Positions 25,207-34,800 of a DNA stretch of 35,007 nucleotides are shown here, piece after piece. Location: the NCBI GenBank assembly GCA_964463485.1, contig CAYXDO010000113.1, positions 1-35,007 of the forward strand, given 5' to 3'. Within the stretch, counting starts at the first letter, position 1; each line of letters starts with the position of its first letter. The notes beneath the pieces were generated by a model that saw only the letters and a program-made list of their open reading frames with translations, did no database searches and was not told the origin of the DNA. The translations under genes were made by a program, and so were the position numbers. The DNA comes from CAYXDO01 sp964463485. GTDB taxonomy: Bacteria; Myxococcota; Kuafuiibacteriia; Kuafuiibacteriales; Kuafuiibacteriaceae.

Positions 25207-26795
25207 TACACGGCCCTCGCCTTCAACATAGTCTCGGCGCAGAGCGCGCCCGGCGCACCCATGATGCCACCGCCCGGGTGAGCGCCCGAGCCGCACAGCC
25301 ACAGGCCCTTCACCGGAGTCTTGTAACGCGTCCATCCGGCTACCGGACGCAAAAAGGCGAGCTGCTCGAGGCTCAGCTCTCCGTGAAAAATATTGCCTTC
25401 GGTCAACCCATAGGTCTTCTCGAGATCCCACGGCGTCAGCACGTGCCGGTGGAGGATGTGGCTCTTCAGGTTCGGAGCATACTCGGAGAGTGTGTCGATC
25501 ACCGCGTCGCCGAAAGCCTCCCGCTGCGACGGCCAGGCGTCCGCCCCCTCCGCCAATTTGTACGGCGCGTATTGCACGAAGATCGACATCACGTGCTTGC
25601 CGGGAGGCGCCACCGTGGGATCGGTCAGCGACGGAATCACGATGTCCATGAAGGGCCGCCGAGAGAATCTGCCGTACTTCGCGTCGTCGTAGGCCTCTTC
25701 GAGATAGTCTACGCTCGGCGCGATGGTGATGTCGCCGACCAAATGGGGCCCAAACCCCGGAAGGGCTTTGAAATCAGGCAACCCATCGAGCGCCAAATTC
25801 ACCTTGCCGGAGCTTCCGCGGAACTTCATGCGCCGCACTCTCTGCGCAAACTCGGGCTCGAGATGCTCACCACCCACGAACTCGAGAAAGGTCCGGTGCG
25901 GATCGCAGCCCGAAACGACGACCTTCGCACGAAGCTCGTCTCCGTTTTCGAGCACCACACCTTCGACCGACGAGCCCTTGACGAGGATCCGCTGCACCGG
26001 CGCTTCTGTGCGAATCTCCGCGCCAAGAGCGCGTGCAGAGTCCGCGATCGCGCGGGCGATCGCGCCGGTGCCGCCCTTTGGCAGACCCCACGCACGGAAC
26101 GCTCCGTCGATTTCTCCCATGTAGTGGTGGAGGAGCACGTAGGCGGTGCCGGGCGAGCGCACACCGAGAAAGGTCCCGATGATTCCGCTGACACTCATCG
26201 GACCGATCAGCCGCTCACTCTCGAACCACTCCGACAGGAAATCGACCGCGCTCATCGAGAGCATCTTCATGTGGAGCGGCGTCCACTCGTCGCCCTGCCC
26301 TTTCACGTGGTGTCCAAGCCGCAGCAGCTTCAGGAGCTCGGCGGGGTTCAGCGAGGTCGGCTCCGGCGCTGGATTGTCGATGATCGGTTTGACCAAACGG
26401 CCGAGCTCACCCATGGCTCGCGAAAACAGCGGATAAGTCTCGGCGTCTTTCTTCGAAATCTGCGCGATCGCGCGACGAGACGCGTGGGGATCTGGGCCGC
26501 GCATCAAATACGATCCGTCTGGAAACGGCGTGAAGGTCGACTCGAGCGGCAGGATTTCGTACCCATACTTCGGCAGCTCCAGGTCGCGGATGATGTGCGG
26601 CCTGAGCAAACTCACGACGTACGAGCACGCGGAGAATTTGAAGCCCGGATAGATCTCTTCGGTGATGGTGGCGCCTCCCACGAGGTGGCGCCGCTCGAGG
26701 ACGAGGACCTTCTTCCCGGCCTTGGCGAGGTAGGCGGCGCAGACGAGGCCATTGTGTCCTGCGCCCACGACGATGGCGTCGTATGTCGTGCTCAT
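25206..26795 (-). CDS. FAD-dependent oxidoreductase, PYROXD2-like (first copy)
   Basis: The ATG at 26795 overlaps the upstream TGA (TGATG) and gives 529 residues; the open extension beyond it runs antisense-like through the GcvT gene and is not used. The N-terminal dinucleotide motif is AIVVGAGHNGLVCAAYLAKA, then LVLERRHLVGGATITEEIYP and FSACSYVVSLLRPHI. The C-terminal FAD motif is LCGSGAHPGGGIMGAPGALC. These match the bacterial relatives of mitochondrial PYROXD2, within the COG1233 phytoene-desaturase-like group. The neighbours are a GcvT-like protein upstream and a paralogue downstream, all touching, so the three are almost surely cotranscribed. The reaction is unknown; no carotenoid genes are nearby, which argues against phytoene desaturation. 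Confidence 0.87.
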   Translation of the reverse strand: MSTTYDAIVVGAGHNGLVCAAYLAKAGKKVLVLERRHLVGGATITEEIYPGFKFSACSYVVSLLRPHIIRDLELPKYGYEILPLESTFTPFPDGSYLMRGPDPHASRRAIAQISKKDAETYPLFSRAMGELGRLVKPIIDNPAPEPTSLNPAELLKLLRLGHHVKGQGDEWTPLHMKMLSMSAVDFLSEWFESERLIGPMSVSGIIGTFLGVRSPGTAYVLLHHYMGEIDGAFRAWGLPKGGTGAIARAIADSARALGAEIRTEAPVQRILVKGSSVEGVVLENGDELRAKVVVSGCDPHRTFLEFVGGEHLEPEFAQRVRRMKFRGSSGKVNLALDGLPDFKALPGFGPHLVGDITIAPSVDYLEEAYDDAKYGRFSRRPFMDIVIPSLTDPTVAPPGKHVMSIFVQYAPYKLAEGADAWPSQREAFGDAVIDTLSEYAPNLKSHILHRHVLTPWDLEKTYGLTEGNIFHGELSLEQLAFLRPVAGWTRYKTPVKGLWLCGSGAHPGGGIMGAPGALCAETMLKARAV

Positions 26796-27985
26796 CAAGG
26801 CTTCCTTTTCCTCTCGGGATCGAAAAATGGTGTTTTGGTGACGACGGCGGGCACACGTCGCCGTTCGAACTCGACGGTGTGCTCGATCTCGAGCTTCGTG
26901 CCGGGTTTGGCGTAGGGCGCATGGACGGAGGCGAGAGCGATACTCTTCTTGAGGATGGGGGACCAGGTATGACTGGTCGCGCGGCCGACCTGTTTCTTGT
27001 CGGCATACACTGGGATGGGTTCTCGGCTGGCGCGCGTGGGGAGGTTCGGAGGCAGACCGTGTGACTCGTAGAGCGACTCGAGCTGCTCCCAAGACAGCTC
27101 GAGGCCCACGAGCTGCCACTTCGATCCGTCCCTGGCTTCAGCGGCGAGCGCGGACTTTCCGACAAAGGGCCCCCGCTGGGAAGCGATGGTCCAGCCCAGG
27201 CCGATTTCGTAGGGGCTCGACTTACGGGGATCCTGAACGACCTTGTGAGCGCCGTGGTAGTCGACGTCGAGCATGATGAAGCCGGCTTCGATCCGGGTGA
27301 CATCGAGCGCGTCCAACCCGGTCGGCTCGACGCCGAACGTGCGGCCGGCGGCCATGATGGCGTCCCATACCGCGAGCGCCTCGCGCGCGTCGACCCAGAC
27401 TTCGTAGCCGAGATCTCCAGTGTAGCCGGTTCGACTCACGAAGACTCGCTTCCCGTCGAGGTTCGCGCGCGTGATTCCGAAGAACTTGAGGGTGTCGAGG
27501 TCCGCGTCACATACACGCCTGAGAATCTCCCTCGACATCGGCCCCTGGAGCGCCAAGGCCGCGAGCGTTTCGGTGGAGTCCTCGAGGTCGACCTCGTAGC
27601 CGCGGGAGAGCTTCGCGAGCCAGTAGTACGTGGGGTCGGCGGCCGTCACTCGAAAGTGATCCTCTTCGAGGCGAGCCACGGTGCCGTCGTCGATCACTCG
27701 GCCGGCATCGTCACACCAGCACGTGTAGCCGACGCGACCGACCCGAAGCTCGGCCACGTTCCGCACCATCATACGCGAGAGCATGGCGGCGGCGTCCTTG
27801 CCGCGGACTTCGTACTTGTACAAGGGAGTGACGTCGATCAGCCCAGCAGTGTGTCGAAACGCGAAGTACTCGCGATCGATGGACGGCCCGAACGCACAAG
27901 CGGCGTAGAACCCAGCCCAGTCTTTCCAGCGTTGGCTCGTGTTGAGCGGCGCCGTCCGCTCGTGGAAGGGAGATGGAATCGGCAT
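26795..27985 (-). CDS. GcvT-like folate-binding aminomethyltransferase
   Basis: The 396-residue protein (ATG start) has the glycine-cleavage T-protein fold. RHTAGLIDVTPLYKYEVRGK is the entry motif, and CDDAGRVIDDGTV holds the Asp (Asp99/Asp100) that aligns with the catalytic Asp of T-protein. LQGPMSREIL and SRTGYTGDLGYEVW form the folate-binding cleft. The C-terminal barrel (about 290-385) begins VGLELSWEQ and has VGRATSHTWSPILKKSIALA. Relatives transfer one-carbon units from aminomethyl donors to tetrahydrofolate. It is not next to gcvH or gcvP. Instead it heads an operon with two FAD oxidoreductases, recalling the FAD-plus-GcvT modules fused in dimethylglycine and sarcosine dehydrogenases. 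Demethylation of an N-methyl compound is a hypothesis. Confidence 0.85.
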   Translation of the reverse strand: MPIPSPFHERTAPLNTSQRWKDWAGFYAACAFGPSIDREYFAFRHTAGLIDVTPLYKYEVRGKDAAAMLSRMMVRNVAELRVGRVGYTCWCDDAGRVIDDGTVARLEEDHFRVTAADPTYYWLAKLSRGYEVDLEDSTETLAALALQGPMSREILRRVCDADLDTLKFFGITRANLDGKRVFVSRTGYTGDLGYEVWVDAREALAVWDAIMAAGRTFGVEPTGLDALDVTRIEAGFIMLDVDYHGAHKVVQDPRKSSPYEIGLGWTIASQRGPFVGKSALAAEARDGSKWQLVGLELSWEQLESLYESHGLPPNLPTRASREPIPVYADKKQVGRATSHTWSPILKKSIALASVHAPYAKPGTKLEIEHTVEFERRRVPAVVTKTPFFDPERKRKP

Positions 27986-28312
27986 GACTCGGGGCTCATA
28001 TCAGCTTGGAGGTCGCGAGGGAACACGAACTGGAGACCGCCGAGAGTTGACGGGCGCCTGCGGCGATTGGGAATCTGTTCTCACACAAAGACCGATCGCC
28101 GCGAGTCCGCGTTCTGTCGATCCTTCTTTCGACCGACTCGGCGCAGCGCACTCAACCTGCGCCCATCGATTCCCGAGGTTGAACAATTCTCCTGACCCGA
28201 ATCGTTGGAATGCTCACGAAGCTGTGCCGCTTTTGAAGTTTGAGAGTATCGGCGGAGTGTTTTCGTCCACCTCCACGACCACGTTTCTCGCCCACGTATC
28301 AACGGACTCGAT
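27986..28312. other. divergent intergenic region, no recognised gene
   Basis: These 327 bases separate the GcvT-like operon (leftward) from two small genes (rightward) and must contain at least the operon promoter. Open frames on both strands are short and not convincing. Base composition drops towards AT in the right-hand 100 bases. No clear operator, riboswitch or hairpin was found; in particular I see no obvious glycine riboswitch pair. Confidence 0.4.
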
Positions 28313-28579
28313 ATGAATCACTCGAACGAGACAAAACTCGCATCCAAGCTGGTTCGCTATTTCGAACGGTTGGCTGCGGAGCAACCCTCCCGATGGACGA
28401 GGCACTTAGATGTTGCCAGAGGACTCCTAGAGATTGTCGCGCATGAGCACTTTCGTCCGGTGGATGCCCGGAACCTCCTGAGGGAAGCGGAAGCGCTGCG
28501 AGATGCAGACGGAACAGCTCTTCAAGAGATCGTGTTCGTGTTGAAGAGGTTGATAGCTGATGCGGAGACCGGGCCTTAG
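28313..28579 (+). CDS. small helical protein of unknown function
   Basis: The 88-residue protein (ATG start) is predicted to be nearly all helix (KLVRYFERLAAEQPSRW, then LREAEALRDADGTALQEIVF), with no membrane segment, leader or cysteine. I do not recognise a family. It is followed 29 bases later by another small gene on the same strand. The pair lies in DNA with visibly lower GC than its neighbours, which could mean recent acquisition. A small regulatory or accessory protein is possible. Confidence 0.5.
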   Translation: MNHSNETKLASKLVRYFERLAAEQPSRWTRHLDVARGLLEIVAHEHFRPVDARNLLREAEALRDADGTALQEIVFVLKRLIADAETGP

Positions 28580-28608
28580 GAACCGTCAGGGAATGACAGA
28601 TCCGTTGG

Positions 28609-29013
28609 ATGAGTACGTGGCAGAATCAGGTAGTTCCATTCCCCGTGGAACTGGCTCCTAACGAGGAGGAGTTCGTCCATCTGTTGAGGCGAGATCTTTT
28701 TACCCTTCCCGTACCGGTTGGGGTCCAGTTCGGATCGCACTACTTTCGATTCCGCAAGAGCGACCTCGTTCGCTTGGGCTTCCCGCGCGATGCAAGGTCC
28801 AAGCCCAGTTTCTGCTCGGAATACGCCGCGCGACGACTCTCATACTTGGGCAATGGAGTGACGTCAGGGAGAGTTGACGGGCGGATGGCGCGAAGTCAAC
28901 GGGAGCTCTCGGCAGCACAAAATTCGAGATCCGCCTCGATCGAGAAAGGCGAAGTGATCGCCATGCTGCTCGGCGATCGACCGCAGATACGCCCGATCTC
29001 GGCGCTCGAGTAG
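28609..29013 (+). CDS. hypothetical protein with doubtful C-terminus
   Basis: The 134-residue frame starts ATG. Residues 1-85 look natural (FPVELAPNEEEFVHLLRRDL, then SHYFRFRKSDLVRLGFPRD), with mixed hydrophobic and charged residues and lower GC. From about residue 95 the frame runs antisense to the 3' end of the convergent membrane-protein gene (overlap 28896-29013) and turns Arg/Ser-rich. The native gene may therefore be shorter or truncated by a lost stop. A second possible start at 28594 in another frame gives MTDPLDEYVAESGSSIP and then stops, so an N-terminal frameshift is also possible. Function unknown. Confidence 0.4.
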   Translation: MSTWQNQVVPFPVELAPNEEEFVHLLRRDLFTLPVPVGVQFGSHYFRFRKSDLVRLGFPRDARSKPSFCSEYAARRLSYLGNGVTSGRVDGRMARSQRELSAAQNSRSASIEKGEVIAMLLGDRPQIRPISALE

Positions 29014-30560
29014 GTTCGGAGCAGCGCGGCGTGAACGCCGAGCGCCTTCGCATGGTCGCAGAGCGCCTCCGGATGGAGCCCAGCGTACCGTCGAATCGAC
29101 ACCCGCCGACCCGCGGAGTCTTCCATCTCGACCTCGTCCGAGTCGAACATGACGTGTCTGAAGCCGCGACGCGCCAGCGCGAGCCGAATGGGCGCGTCCG
29201 AAAAGGACGACAGAACGACGCCCAGCCGAGCCGCCCGGTCGGCATCGCCGAGCAGGTCGCGATCCCGCTCCGCGTAAAAGGCCCTCCAGTCGGCGCTGAG
29301 TGTCCAAAAATGTCCACCGATCGGCCTCGGACCTTCCGGGCTGGGGATGGCGACGCCGGACCCCACGACGAAACGAAACCTCGCCGGGGAGGTCGAAGTC
29401 GGACCCAACTCACAACCGGGGATCCGGACCTCGAAGCCAGGGCCCCAGGCCGTCCCGGTGTCCGCGCGGAACCCAACCCACCACGGCGTCACCGCCACGA
29501 GTCCCCACACCCACATGACTCGACGACGCATCTGACTCGTCGCGGCGACGACGAGGAAGATCAGTATGGTCACGAACGGAAGAAGAAACTTCGGAGTCCC
29601 GAACTCCCACCAAGGACCCGAAGCGACGATCGAAGCCAAGATCGGCGCCCAGCGTGATCGGACTTCCTTCAGCGTGAACGCAACCCCGGCGGCGACGACC
29701 GAGGCGGGGGTGAGGATCGAGGTGAGTCGCGCAAGCGTGAGCAAACCGAAGGGTGGCTTGATTCCGAGCGGCTTCTCCGCGCCGGCGACGAGCAGCTCCA
29801 TGAGGCCCAGCACCGGCGTGCCCGAGGTCCAAGCCATGGACAGCCACGCGGCAAGCAGCGCTGTCGGGGACCAAATCACGAAGAGCCACGATCGCCGCAG
29901 CTCACGATCGAAGGCGAGATCGGCGGCCACGACCAACCCATACGACGCCAGGGGCCAGCGGAACCCACAGCCGAGGCCGAACGCGAGCGCCGAGACCGCG
30001 ACCCAAGAAACCCAAGCTCGAGTCTCCGGACGAGCGAGCTTCCGTCGCGCCGCGACGCGCAACATCAAATGACTCGTGACGACCAGCGCGCCAGCAATCA
30101 TACTCGGCGCGAACGCAAGCCCGGCGTAGACCAACTCAGGAACGGCGAGGACGAGTGTGAGTCCCATCCAGCGACGGCGGTCGAGCTTCGGCCCGGCCCA
30201 ATCGAGGGCAAGCGCGAGCGAAGCGAGCACGAACCAGGTCGCGCCGAAGATCGACATGACGTTGGCCGCCACCCAGAGAGCCCGTTCTTCGGCCGGCACC
30301 CATGAGAGGACCCTCGTCGCAGCTCCGATGTACGGAGCGTACGGCCGACCGAGGCCGAAGAGGTGAAAGGCGAGCTCGGTCGCGTCGTCACCCTCGATGG
30401 GAGTGAGTTGGAGATCCCAGGCGCCGACGACGAGCATCAAGCCGATCAACGGCCCGAGAGTCCAGATCGCGCGCCGGTCGAGAGGCAAGGCTGCCGAGAC
30501 GAGCGCCGGTCCCGCGTCGCCTGTCAATCGATATGTCCAGCTGCACGCCCTCGTGTCCAC
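28896..30560 (-). CDS. polytopic membrane protein, possibly GT-C-like
   Basis: The 554-residue frame begins at GTG 30560; a TTG about 25 codons in, just before DRRAIWTLGPLIGLMLVVGA, is an alternative start. About ten hydrophobic helices cover residues 30-375. After the first helix comes an acidic loop TPIEGDDATELAFHLFGLGR, in the position of the catalytic loop of GT-C or PMT-like enzymes. The C-terminal 160 residues form a soluble, probably periplasmic domain (GGHFWTLSADWRAFYAERDR). I cannot name a family. It converges with, and overlaps, the small gene on the plus strand. It is separated from the surface-glycan block at 6-12 kb, so any shared role is speculative. Confidence 0.7.
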   Translation of the reverse strand: MDTRACSWTYRLTGDAGPALVSAALPLDRRAIWTLGPLIGLMLVVGAWDLQLTPIEGDDATELAFHLFGLGRPYAPYIGAATRVLSWVPAEERALWVAANVMSIFGATWFVLASLALALDWAGPKLDRRRWMGLTLVLAVPELVYAGLAFAPSMIAGALVVTSHLMLRVAARRKLARPETRAWVSWVAVSALAFGLGCGFRWPLASYGLVVAADLAFDRELRRSWLFVIWSPTALLAAWLSMAWTSGTPVLGLMELLVAGAEKPLGIKPPFGLLTLARLTSILTPASVVAAGVAFTLKEVRSRWAPILASIVASGPWWEFGTPKFLLPFVTILIFLVVAATSQMRRRVMWVWGLVAVTPWWVGFRADTGTAWGPGFEVRIPGCELGPTSTSPARFRFVVGSGVAIPSPEGPRPIGGHFWTLSADWRAFYAERDRDLLGDADRAARLGVVLSSFSDAPIRLALARRGFRHVMFDSDEVEMEDSAGRRVSIRRYAGLHPEALCDHAKALGVHAALLRTYSSAEIGRICGRSPSSMAITSPFSIEADLEFCAAESSR

Positions 30561-30640
30561 GAGTCAGCAGCAACATCGCGGCCATGACTGTGCTGTACGG
30601 TGCCGATCGCCGGTGAACGCAAGGAGTGCGGTCCGCGGTT

Positions 30641-30692
30641 GCCGTCGCCGTCGCCGAAACTCACTCATGGCCGTCGCCGTCGCCGAAACTCA
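30641..30692. repeat. 29-bp tandem duplication with GCCGTC units
   Basis: GCCGTCGCCGTCGCCGAAAC followed by TCA occurs at 30641-30663 and again at 30670-30692 (period 29). Each copy contains two GCCGTC hexamers and an AAACTCA tail. AAACTCATG also borders the GGGCAC array in the element at 23501-23658 when read on the other strand. It lies in the 283-base gap between two divergent genes. Confidence 0.7.
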
Positions 30693-30843
30693 TGATCCCG
30701 TTCATCCCGCCATCTTAAGCAACACGGACACGATTCGGTGCAAGAGCGTCTGCGTCGGATGGGGCTTCGACCGTGTCCCCGATCGAGGATCAACAGCACG
30801 CACTCCCCTTGTTCGCCGACCGGCGGCCTGCGACGATCTCAGG

Positions 30844-31368
30844 ATGCCCATCACTCCTTTCCACCTGGGCCCCGCCCTCACCCTCAAGGCCATCGCACCT
30901 CGATTCAGCCTCGGGGCGTTCGCCCTCGTCCAAGGCATCATCGACGTCGAGTCCGTGGGCAATATTCTGCTCAGCCGGTTCCCGATTCACGCGACCCTGT
31001 TCACGTTCGCTGGCTCGTTCGCCGTCGCGGCGATTGTCAGCGTCGTGGGAGCTCCGGCTTTGAGAGTCGTGTATCGGTGGCTTCGACCAAGTCATGGCTG
31101 GTACCGGGAGCAACTCGGACCTCCAAGTCGCCGCGAAGTCATCGTCGGCGCGGTGCTCGGGGCCGTTCTCCACGTCGTTCCCGACGCGATGATGCACCCG
31201 GATCTACACCCGTTCGGACCATGGTCGACCGCCAACCCATTCCTCTTCGAGGGCGGGTTCGGCGCCGTTCACTTGGTTTGGGGCGTCCTTTCGATCCTCG
31301 GCTTCGCCGCTTGGCGAGCGCGCCGCCCAGAGTCCATGACTCCGAATCGACCCGCCGATCAGCCCTGA
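30844..31368 (+). CDS. small four-helix membrane protein (MPITPFHLGP type)
   Basis: The ATG at 30844 gives 174 residues; the open frame upstream to 30397 crosses the tandem repeat and the divergent gene and is not used. The N-terminus MPITPFHLGPALTLKAIAP is well conserved in a family of unannotated bacterial membrane proteins I have seen with the same start. Four hydrophobic stretches follow, and between the second and fourth is a His/Asp-rich motif VLHVVPDAMMHPDLHPFGPW. The histidines and aspartates facing one side resemble the YdjM-like membrane metal-dependent hydrolases, but the assignment is not firm. It is an inner-membrane protein with a possible metal site. It probably begins a rightward unit with the lipoprotein 73 bases downstream. 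Confidence 0.7.
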   Translation: MPITPFHLGPALTLKAIAPRFSLGAFALVQGIIDVESVGNILLSRFPIHATLFTFAGSFAVAAIVSVVGAPALRVVYRWLRPSHGWYREQLGPPSRREVIVGAVLGAVLHVVPDAMMHPDLHPFGPWSTANPFLFEGGFGAVHLVWGVLSILGFAAWRARRPESMTPNRPADQP

Positions 31369-31441
31369 ATCCACGAAGACATCGCGAAGCCACATCTTAC
31401 AATTCGCTGGAGTCCGCCGACCACCCGGGTTAGAAGCGGCC

Positions 31442-31843
31442 GTGGGCGACGCCGCGTGGGTTCGACTTGTTCTTTGCTTACTCACCTCCTGCGCGAGCAC
31501 GAGCTCACCCCTCGAACAGCCGGCCGTGTCGGAGTCGATCCGCCGTTTCGATGCCTCTCTCCGCGCGGTCACTGGTTCATTGCAGGGCGACCTTGCCTGT
31601 CTGCAGGTGGTGCAAACGCAAGTCGAGCGCCTCAGACCCAAGCGGGGCGCTTCCGCGGGAGAATGGGCGCGTGCCGCGCGCGCGGCTGAATCGATCGCCC
31701 GCGATCCCATTTGCCAATCGCCTGGGAACGTCCCCGCTCCACGGCGCATCGACTGCCTTTGGACCGACACCTGTGACGACGACTGGGACGTCGACCCCGG
31801 CTGGGCTCGAGAGCGGCCGGATTTCCTACCTCGGGATCCCTGA
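31442..31843 (+). CDS. small lipoprotein
   Basis: The 133-residue product (GTG start) has a short leader and lipobox LTSC (Cys17 lipidated), then a Ser/Thr-rich tether and a helical region (ESIRRFDASLRAVTGSLQGD). Three more cysteines and an acidic segment (CDDDWDVDPGWARE) close the protein. I do not recognise a family. The gene ends two bases before the ATG of the large peptidase/propeller/barrel gene, so the two are translationally close and probably act at the outer membrane together. Confidence 0.7.
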   Translation: MGDAAWVRLVLCLLTSCASTSSPLEQPAVSESIRRFDASLRAVTGSLQGDLACLQVVQTQVERLRPKRGASAGEWARAARAAESIARDPICQSPGNVPAPRRIDCLWTDTCDDDWDVDPGWARERPDFLPRDP

Positions 31844-31845
31844 AA

Positions 31846-34800
31846 ATGACCCGTCTGCAGCGGCATTGTGTCGCACCGCCGGACCGTCAGTGTGAGTCAT
31901 CGCCCGGAATCGCGCCTCGCCGCTCGGGGTGGTTCCTGTTGGCGACGTGCCTTGCCTCCTTGGTGAGCACGCCCGCGCAGGCGCAGCGTTTCGATCCGCG
32001 TGCGAGCTACCGAACGCTCGAGACTCCCCATTTTTGGATCGTCCATCCGGTTGGCTACCAAGGCGTCGCGCTTCGAGCCGGCGTGATCGCCGAGTCGCTC
32101 TTTCGACGGCAGACTCGGCGATTTGGCTGGGAGCTCTCCGGGCGCGTGTCGCTCGTGATCGACGACCGGTTCGATGAGGCGAATGGGGGTGCCACCATCC
32201 AGCCTTCGAAGACGATCTACGTGAGTGTGGTGCCACCCACGGCCAGCACCAGCATCTCGGCGTATGACGATTGGATGGAGACCGTGATCGGCCACGAATT
32301 GGCGCACATTTTCCACCTCGACATGGTCTATGGGTTGCCGTGGGTCGCCCGACAATTGTTTGGCAACTCACTGTCTCTCCACGGGTCGACCCCCGCGTGG
32401 TCCACCGAGGGGCTCGCGGTGGTTGAAGAGACGGTCGAGAGTGGCTCCGGGCGCGGGCGATCGACCTACGGGGACATGGTGCTCAGGATGGCGGCCCTCG
32501 ACGGTCGATTTCCGGGACTCGACGAAGGTTACCATGCGCAATCACGGTGGCCGCAGGGCGATATTGGTTATTTCTTCGGGGGTCGCTTTCAGCTGTGGCT
32601 GCTCGAGCGGTACGGCGAGGAAGCGCTGGTCCGCTATCACCAGGCCTATGCGTCGACGCCAATTCCGTTTCTGCCGTGGATTGCCTCTGGAGTCGCCTTT
32701 GGCCGGTCCCTCGAATCGCTGTGGCGCGAGTTCCAGGCGGTCGTCGAGGTCGAGGCCCAAGCCACGCGCGAAGCGGTGGAGTCGTCGACGACCGGTGTCA
32801 CCCGCGGCGCTCGAGCGACCGACTTGAACGGTGAGGTGATTGGGCCACGCGTCACTCGCGACGGTGAGTACGTCGTGTACTCTCACAAGTCGCCGGCCGA
32901 AGGCCATACGATCCGCTTGTCGCGACTGGACGATGGGTCTGACACGGTGCTCCTCAGGGACGCGATCTCGAATTCTTTTGGGTTCGGTCCGGATGGCTCG
33001 ATCTACTTCCACTTCACGAACCTCTACGGTCTGTATTCCTCTCACGACGAGCTGGCGCGGTACGACCTTGCCTCGAGGTCGATGGTCCGGCTTCGGTTCG
33101 ACGCAACCCGGCTGACGAGCGCGGCCTCGGAGGGGACCAGGGCACGCGACCCGGACGTCTCCTTCGACGGCCACTCCTTGGTGTTCGTTCGCCAACCTCG
33201 TGGACAGAACGAGCTCGTCGTCGCCAAGCTCTTCAGAGACAGCCTGATCGAACCCACAGTGATCGACGGGGGGCCCGGGGTCGAGCTCTCGACGCCGAGA
33301 TTCTCGCCCAATGGCAGCATGATTGCGGTCTCGCGTTTTTGGAAGGGCCGGCGGGACATCGTCTTGTACGACCGAGTCCGGAGCATCGATTTGAACCTCA
33401 CGAACGACCGAGCGCAAGACATCGATCCCATCTTCTCGCCGGACGGTCGGTGGCTCTTGTTTTCGTCGGATCGAAACGGAATCTTCAACGTCTACGGATA
33501 CGAGCTCGAGACGCATCAAGCCGTTCAACTCACGAACGTGGTCGGGGGCGCTTTTTCACCCTCGGTTTCACCCGACCTATCGACGCTGGTGTTTCGCGGA
33601 TACTCGTCGAGCGGGTTCGATGTGTATGCCATCCGCTTCTCGCCGTGGTCCGCTCGCCGGGTGAGTATCGGCGCTCCAGCGAGCGTGGCGCGTACAGCGA
33701 CCGCGACGCTCGATCGCCGCGTGAGTCGTCCGCCGGAGCTTAGCCCGGACGCGCTCGATCTTCCGCCCCCCGATTTGGGGAGCCGCGTCCTCGAAATGCC
33801 GAGAGGATGGAAATTGCGCGAGTATTCTGCCCTCGATACCGTCCTGCCGTTTCGCGACAATTGGAACCTCGAGCCCACCTTCAGTTGGAGTCAAAGGCAG
33901 GCCAGCGTCGGGCTCGCCACCTGGGGCGCGGACCCCCTCGGTCACCACGTCTACTCAGCCTTCCTCAGTTATGGCTTCGATATTCCCTTTGCGAGCGCAG
34001 GGCTTCGTTACCTCAGCCGCCAATCCACGCTCACGTTCGACGTCCGCGTGGGAATCGAATCGACGTCGTACAGACTGGATCCCGGCGGTAGCGAGTTCCG
34101 CGACTATCGTCGATATTCCGGCTCGCTTGGCATAGAGCTCCCGAGCGCTCCTCCGCACCGGGTGGCGCTGAGACTCGGACACTTCGGCTATCACGAGCTT
34201 CCGTCCCCTGTCGGGCCGTTCGATTGGTTTTCCGAGATGACTTATCGGGGGTCGTTTTCGACCACGTCCCTCGAATACGAGCTCAGCGACTACCGACGTT
34301 ATCCTCGATCGATCTCCGAGGAGCGCGGGTATGCGTTGTTCGCGACCGCGTCGTTTGGGTGGAACGACGTGCGCGCTTGGGGGAGCTTCGAGGCAGAAGG
34401 TCGGGCCTTTCTAACTTTGCCTTGGCTCGAGAACTGGGTCCTCGTTCCGAGACTCGGGCTTGGTTCCTCGGGCCTCGATCGTGGATACGACCTCGGCGGC
34501 GATCCCGGCCACCTTCCCTTCGAGACGAGGCTCCAGGCCTCTATTCCGCTTCGAGGGCTCGCGGAGCGCGGCTTGACGGGGTCCGACGTCGTCTACGGCG
34601 GGCTCGAGCTTCGCATCCCCATCCTTCGAATCGATCGGGGCGTCGCCAGCGCGCCATTCGTCGTCCGCGTCATTCATGGAGCCCTCTTTTCGGACCTCGG
34701 TCACATCTCGAGCTCCGCCGAACCCCTCACGCTATTCGACGGCCTGGGACGAACGGCTGCGAGCGTGGGAGCCGAGCTCCGCGCCGACTTTCTCCTGTGG

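Noticed and set aside
25278..26915. 545-codon open frame on the plus strand
   Set aside because: Exactly antisense to the FAD oxidoreductase gene, with Arg/His/Glu-rich composition typical of GC-rich shadow frames.
27986..28312. Glycine riboswitch upstream of the GcvT-like gene
   Set aside because: No paired aptamer-like structure was recognisable by eye; a covariance-model search would settle it.
28042..28883. 15-base exact repeat GAGAGTTGACGGGCG at 28042-28056 and 28869-28883
   Set aside because: A match of this length is close to what chance allows in 35 kb, and the flanks share nothing.
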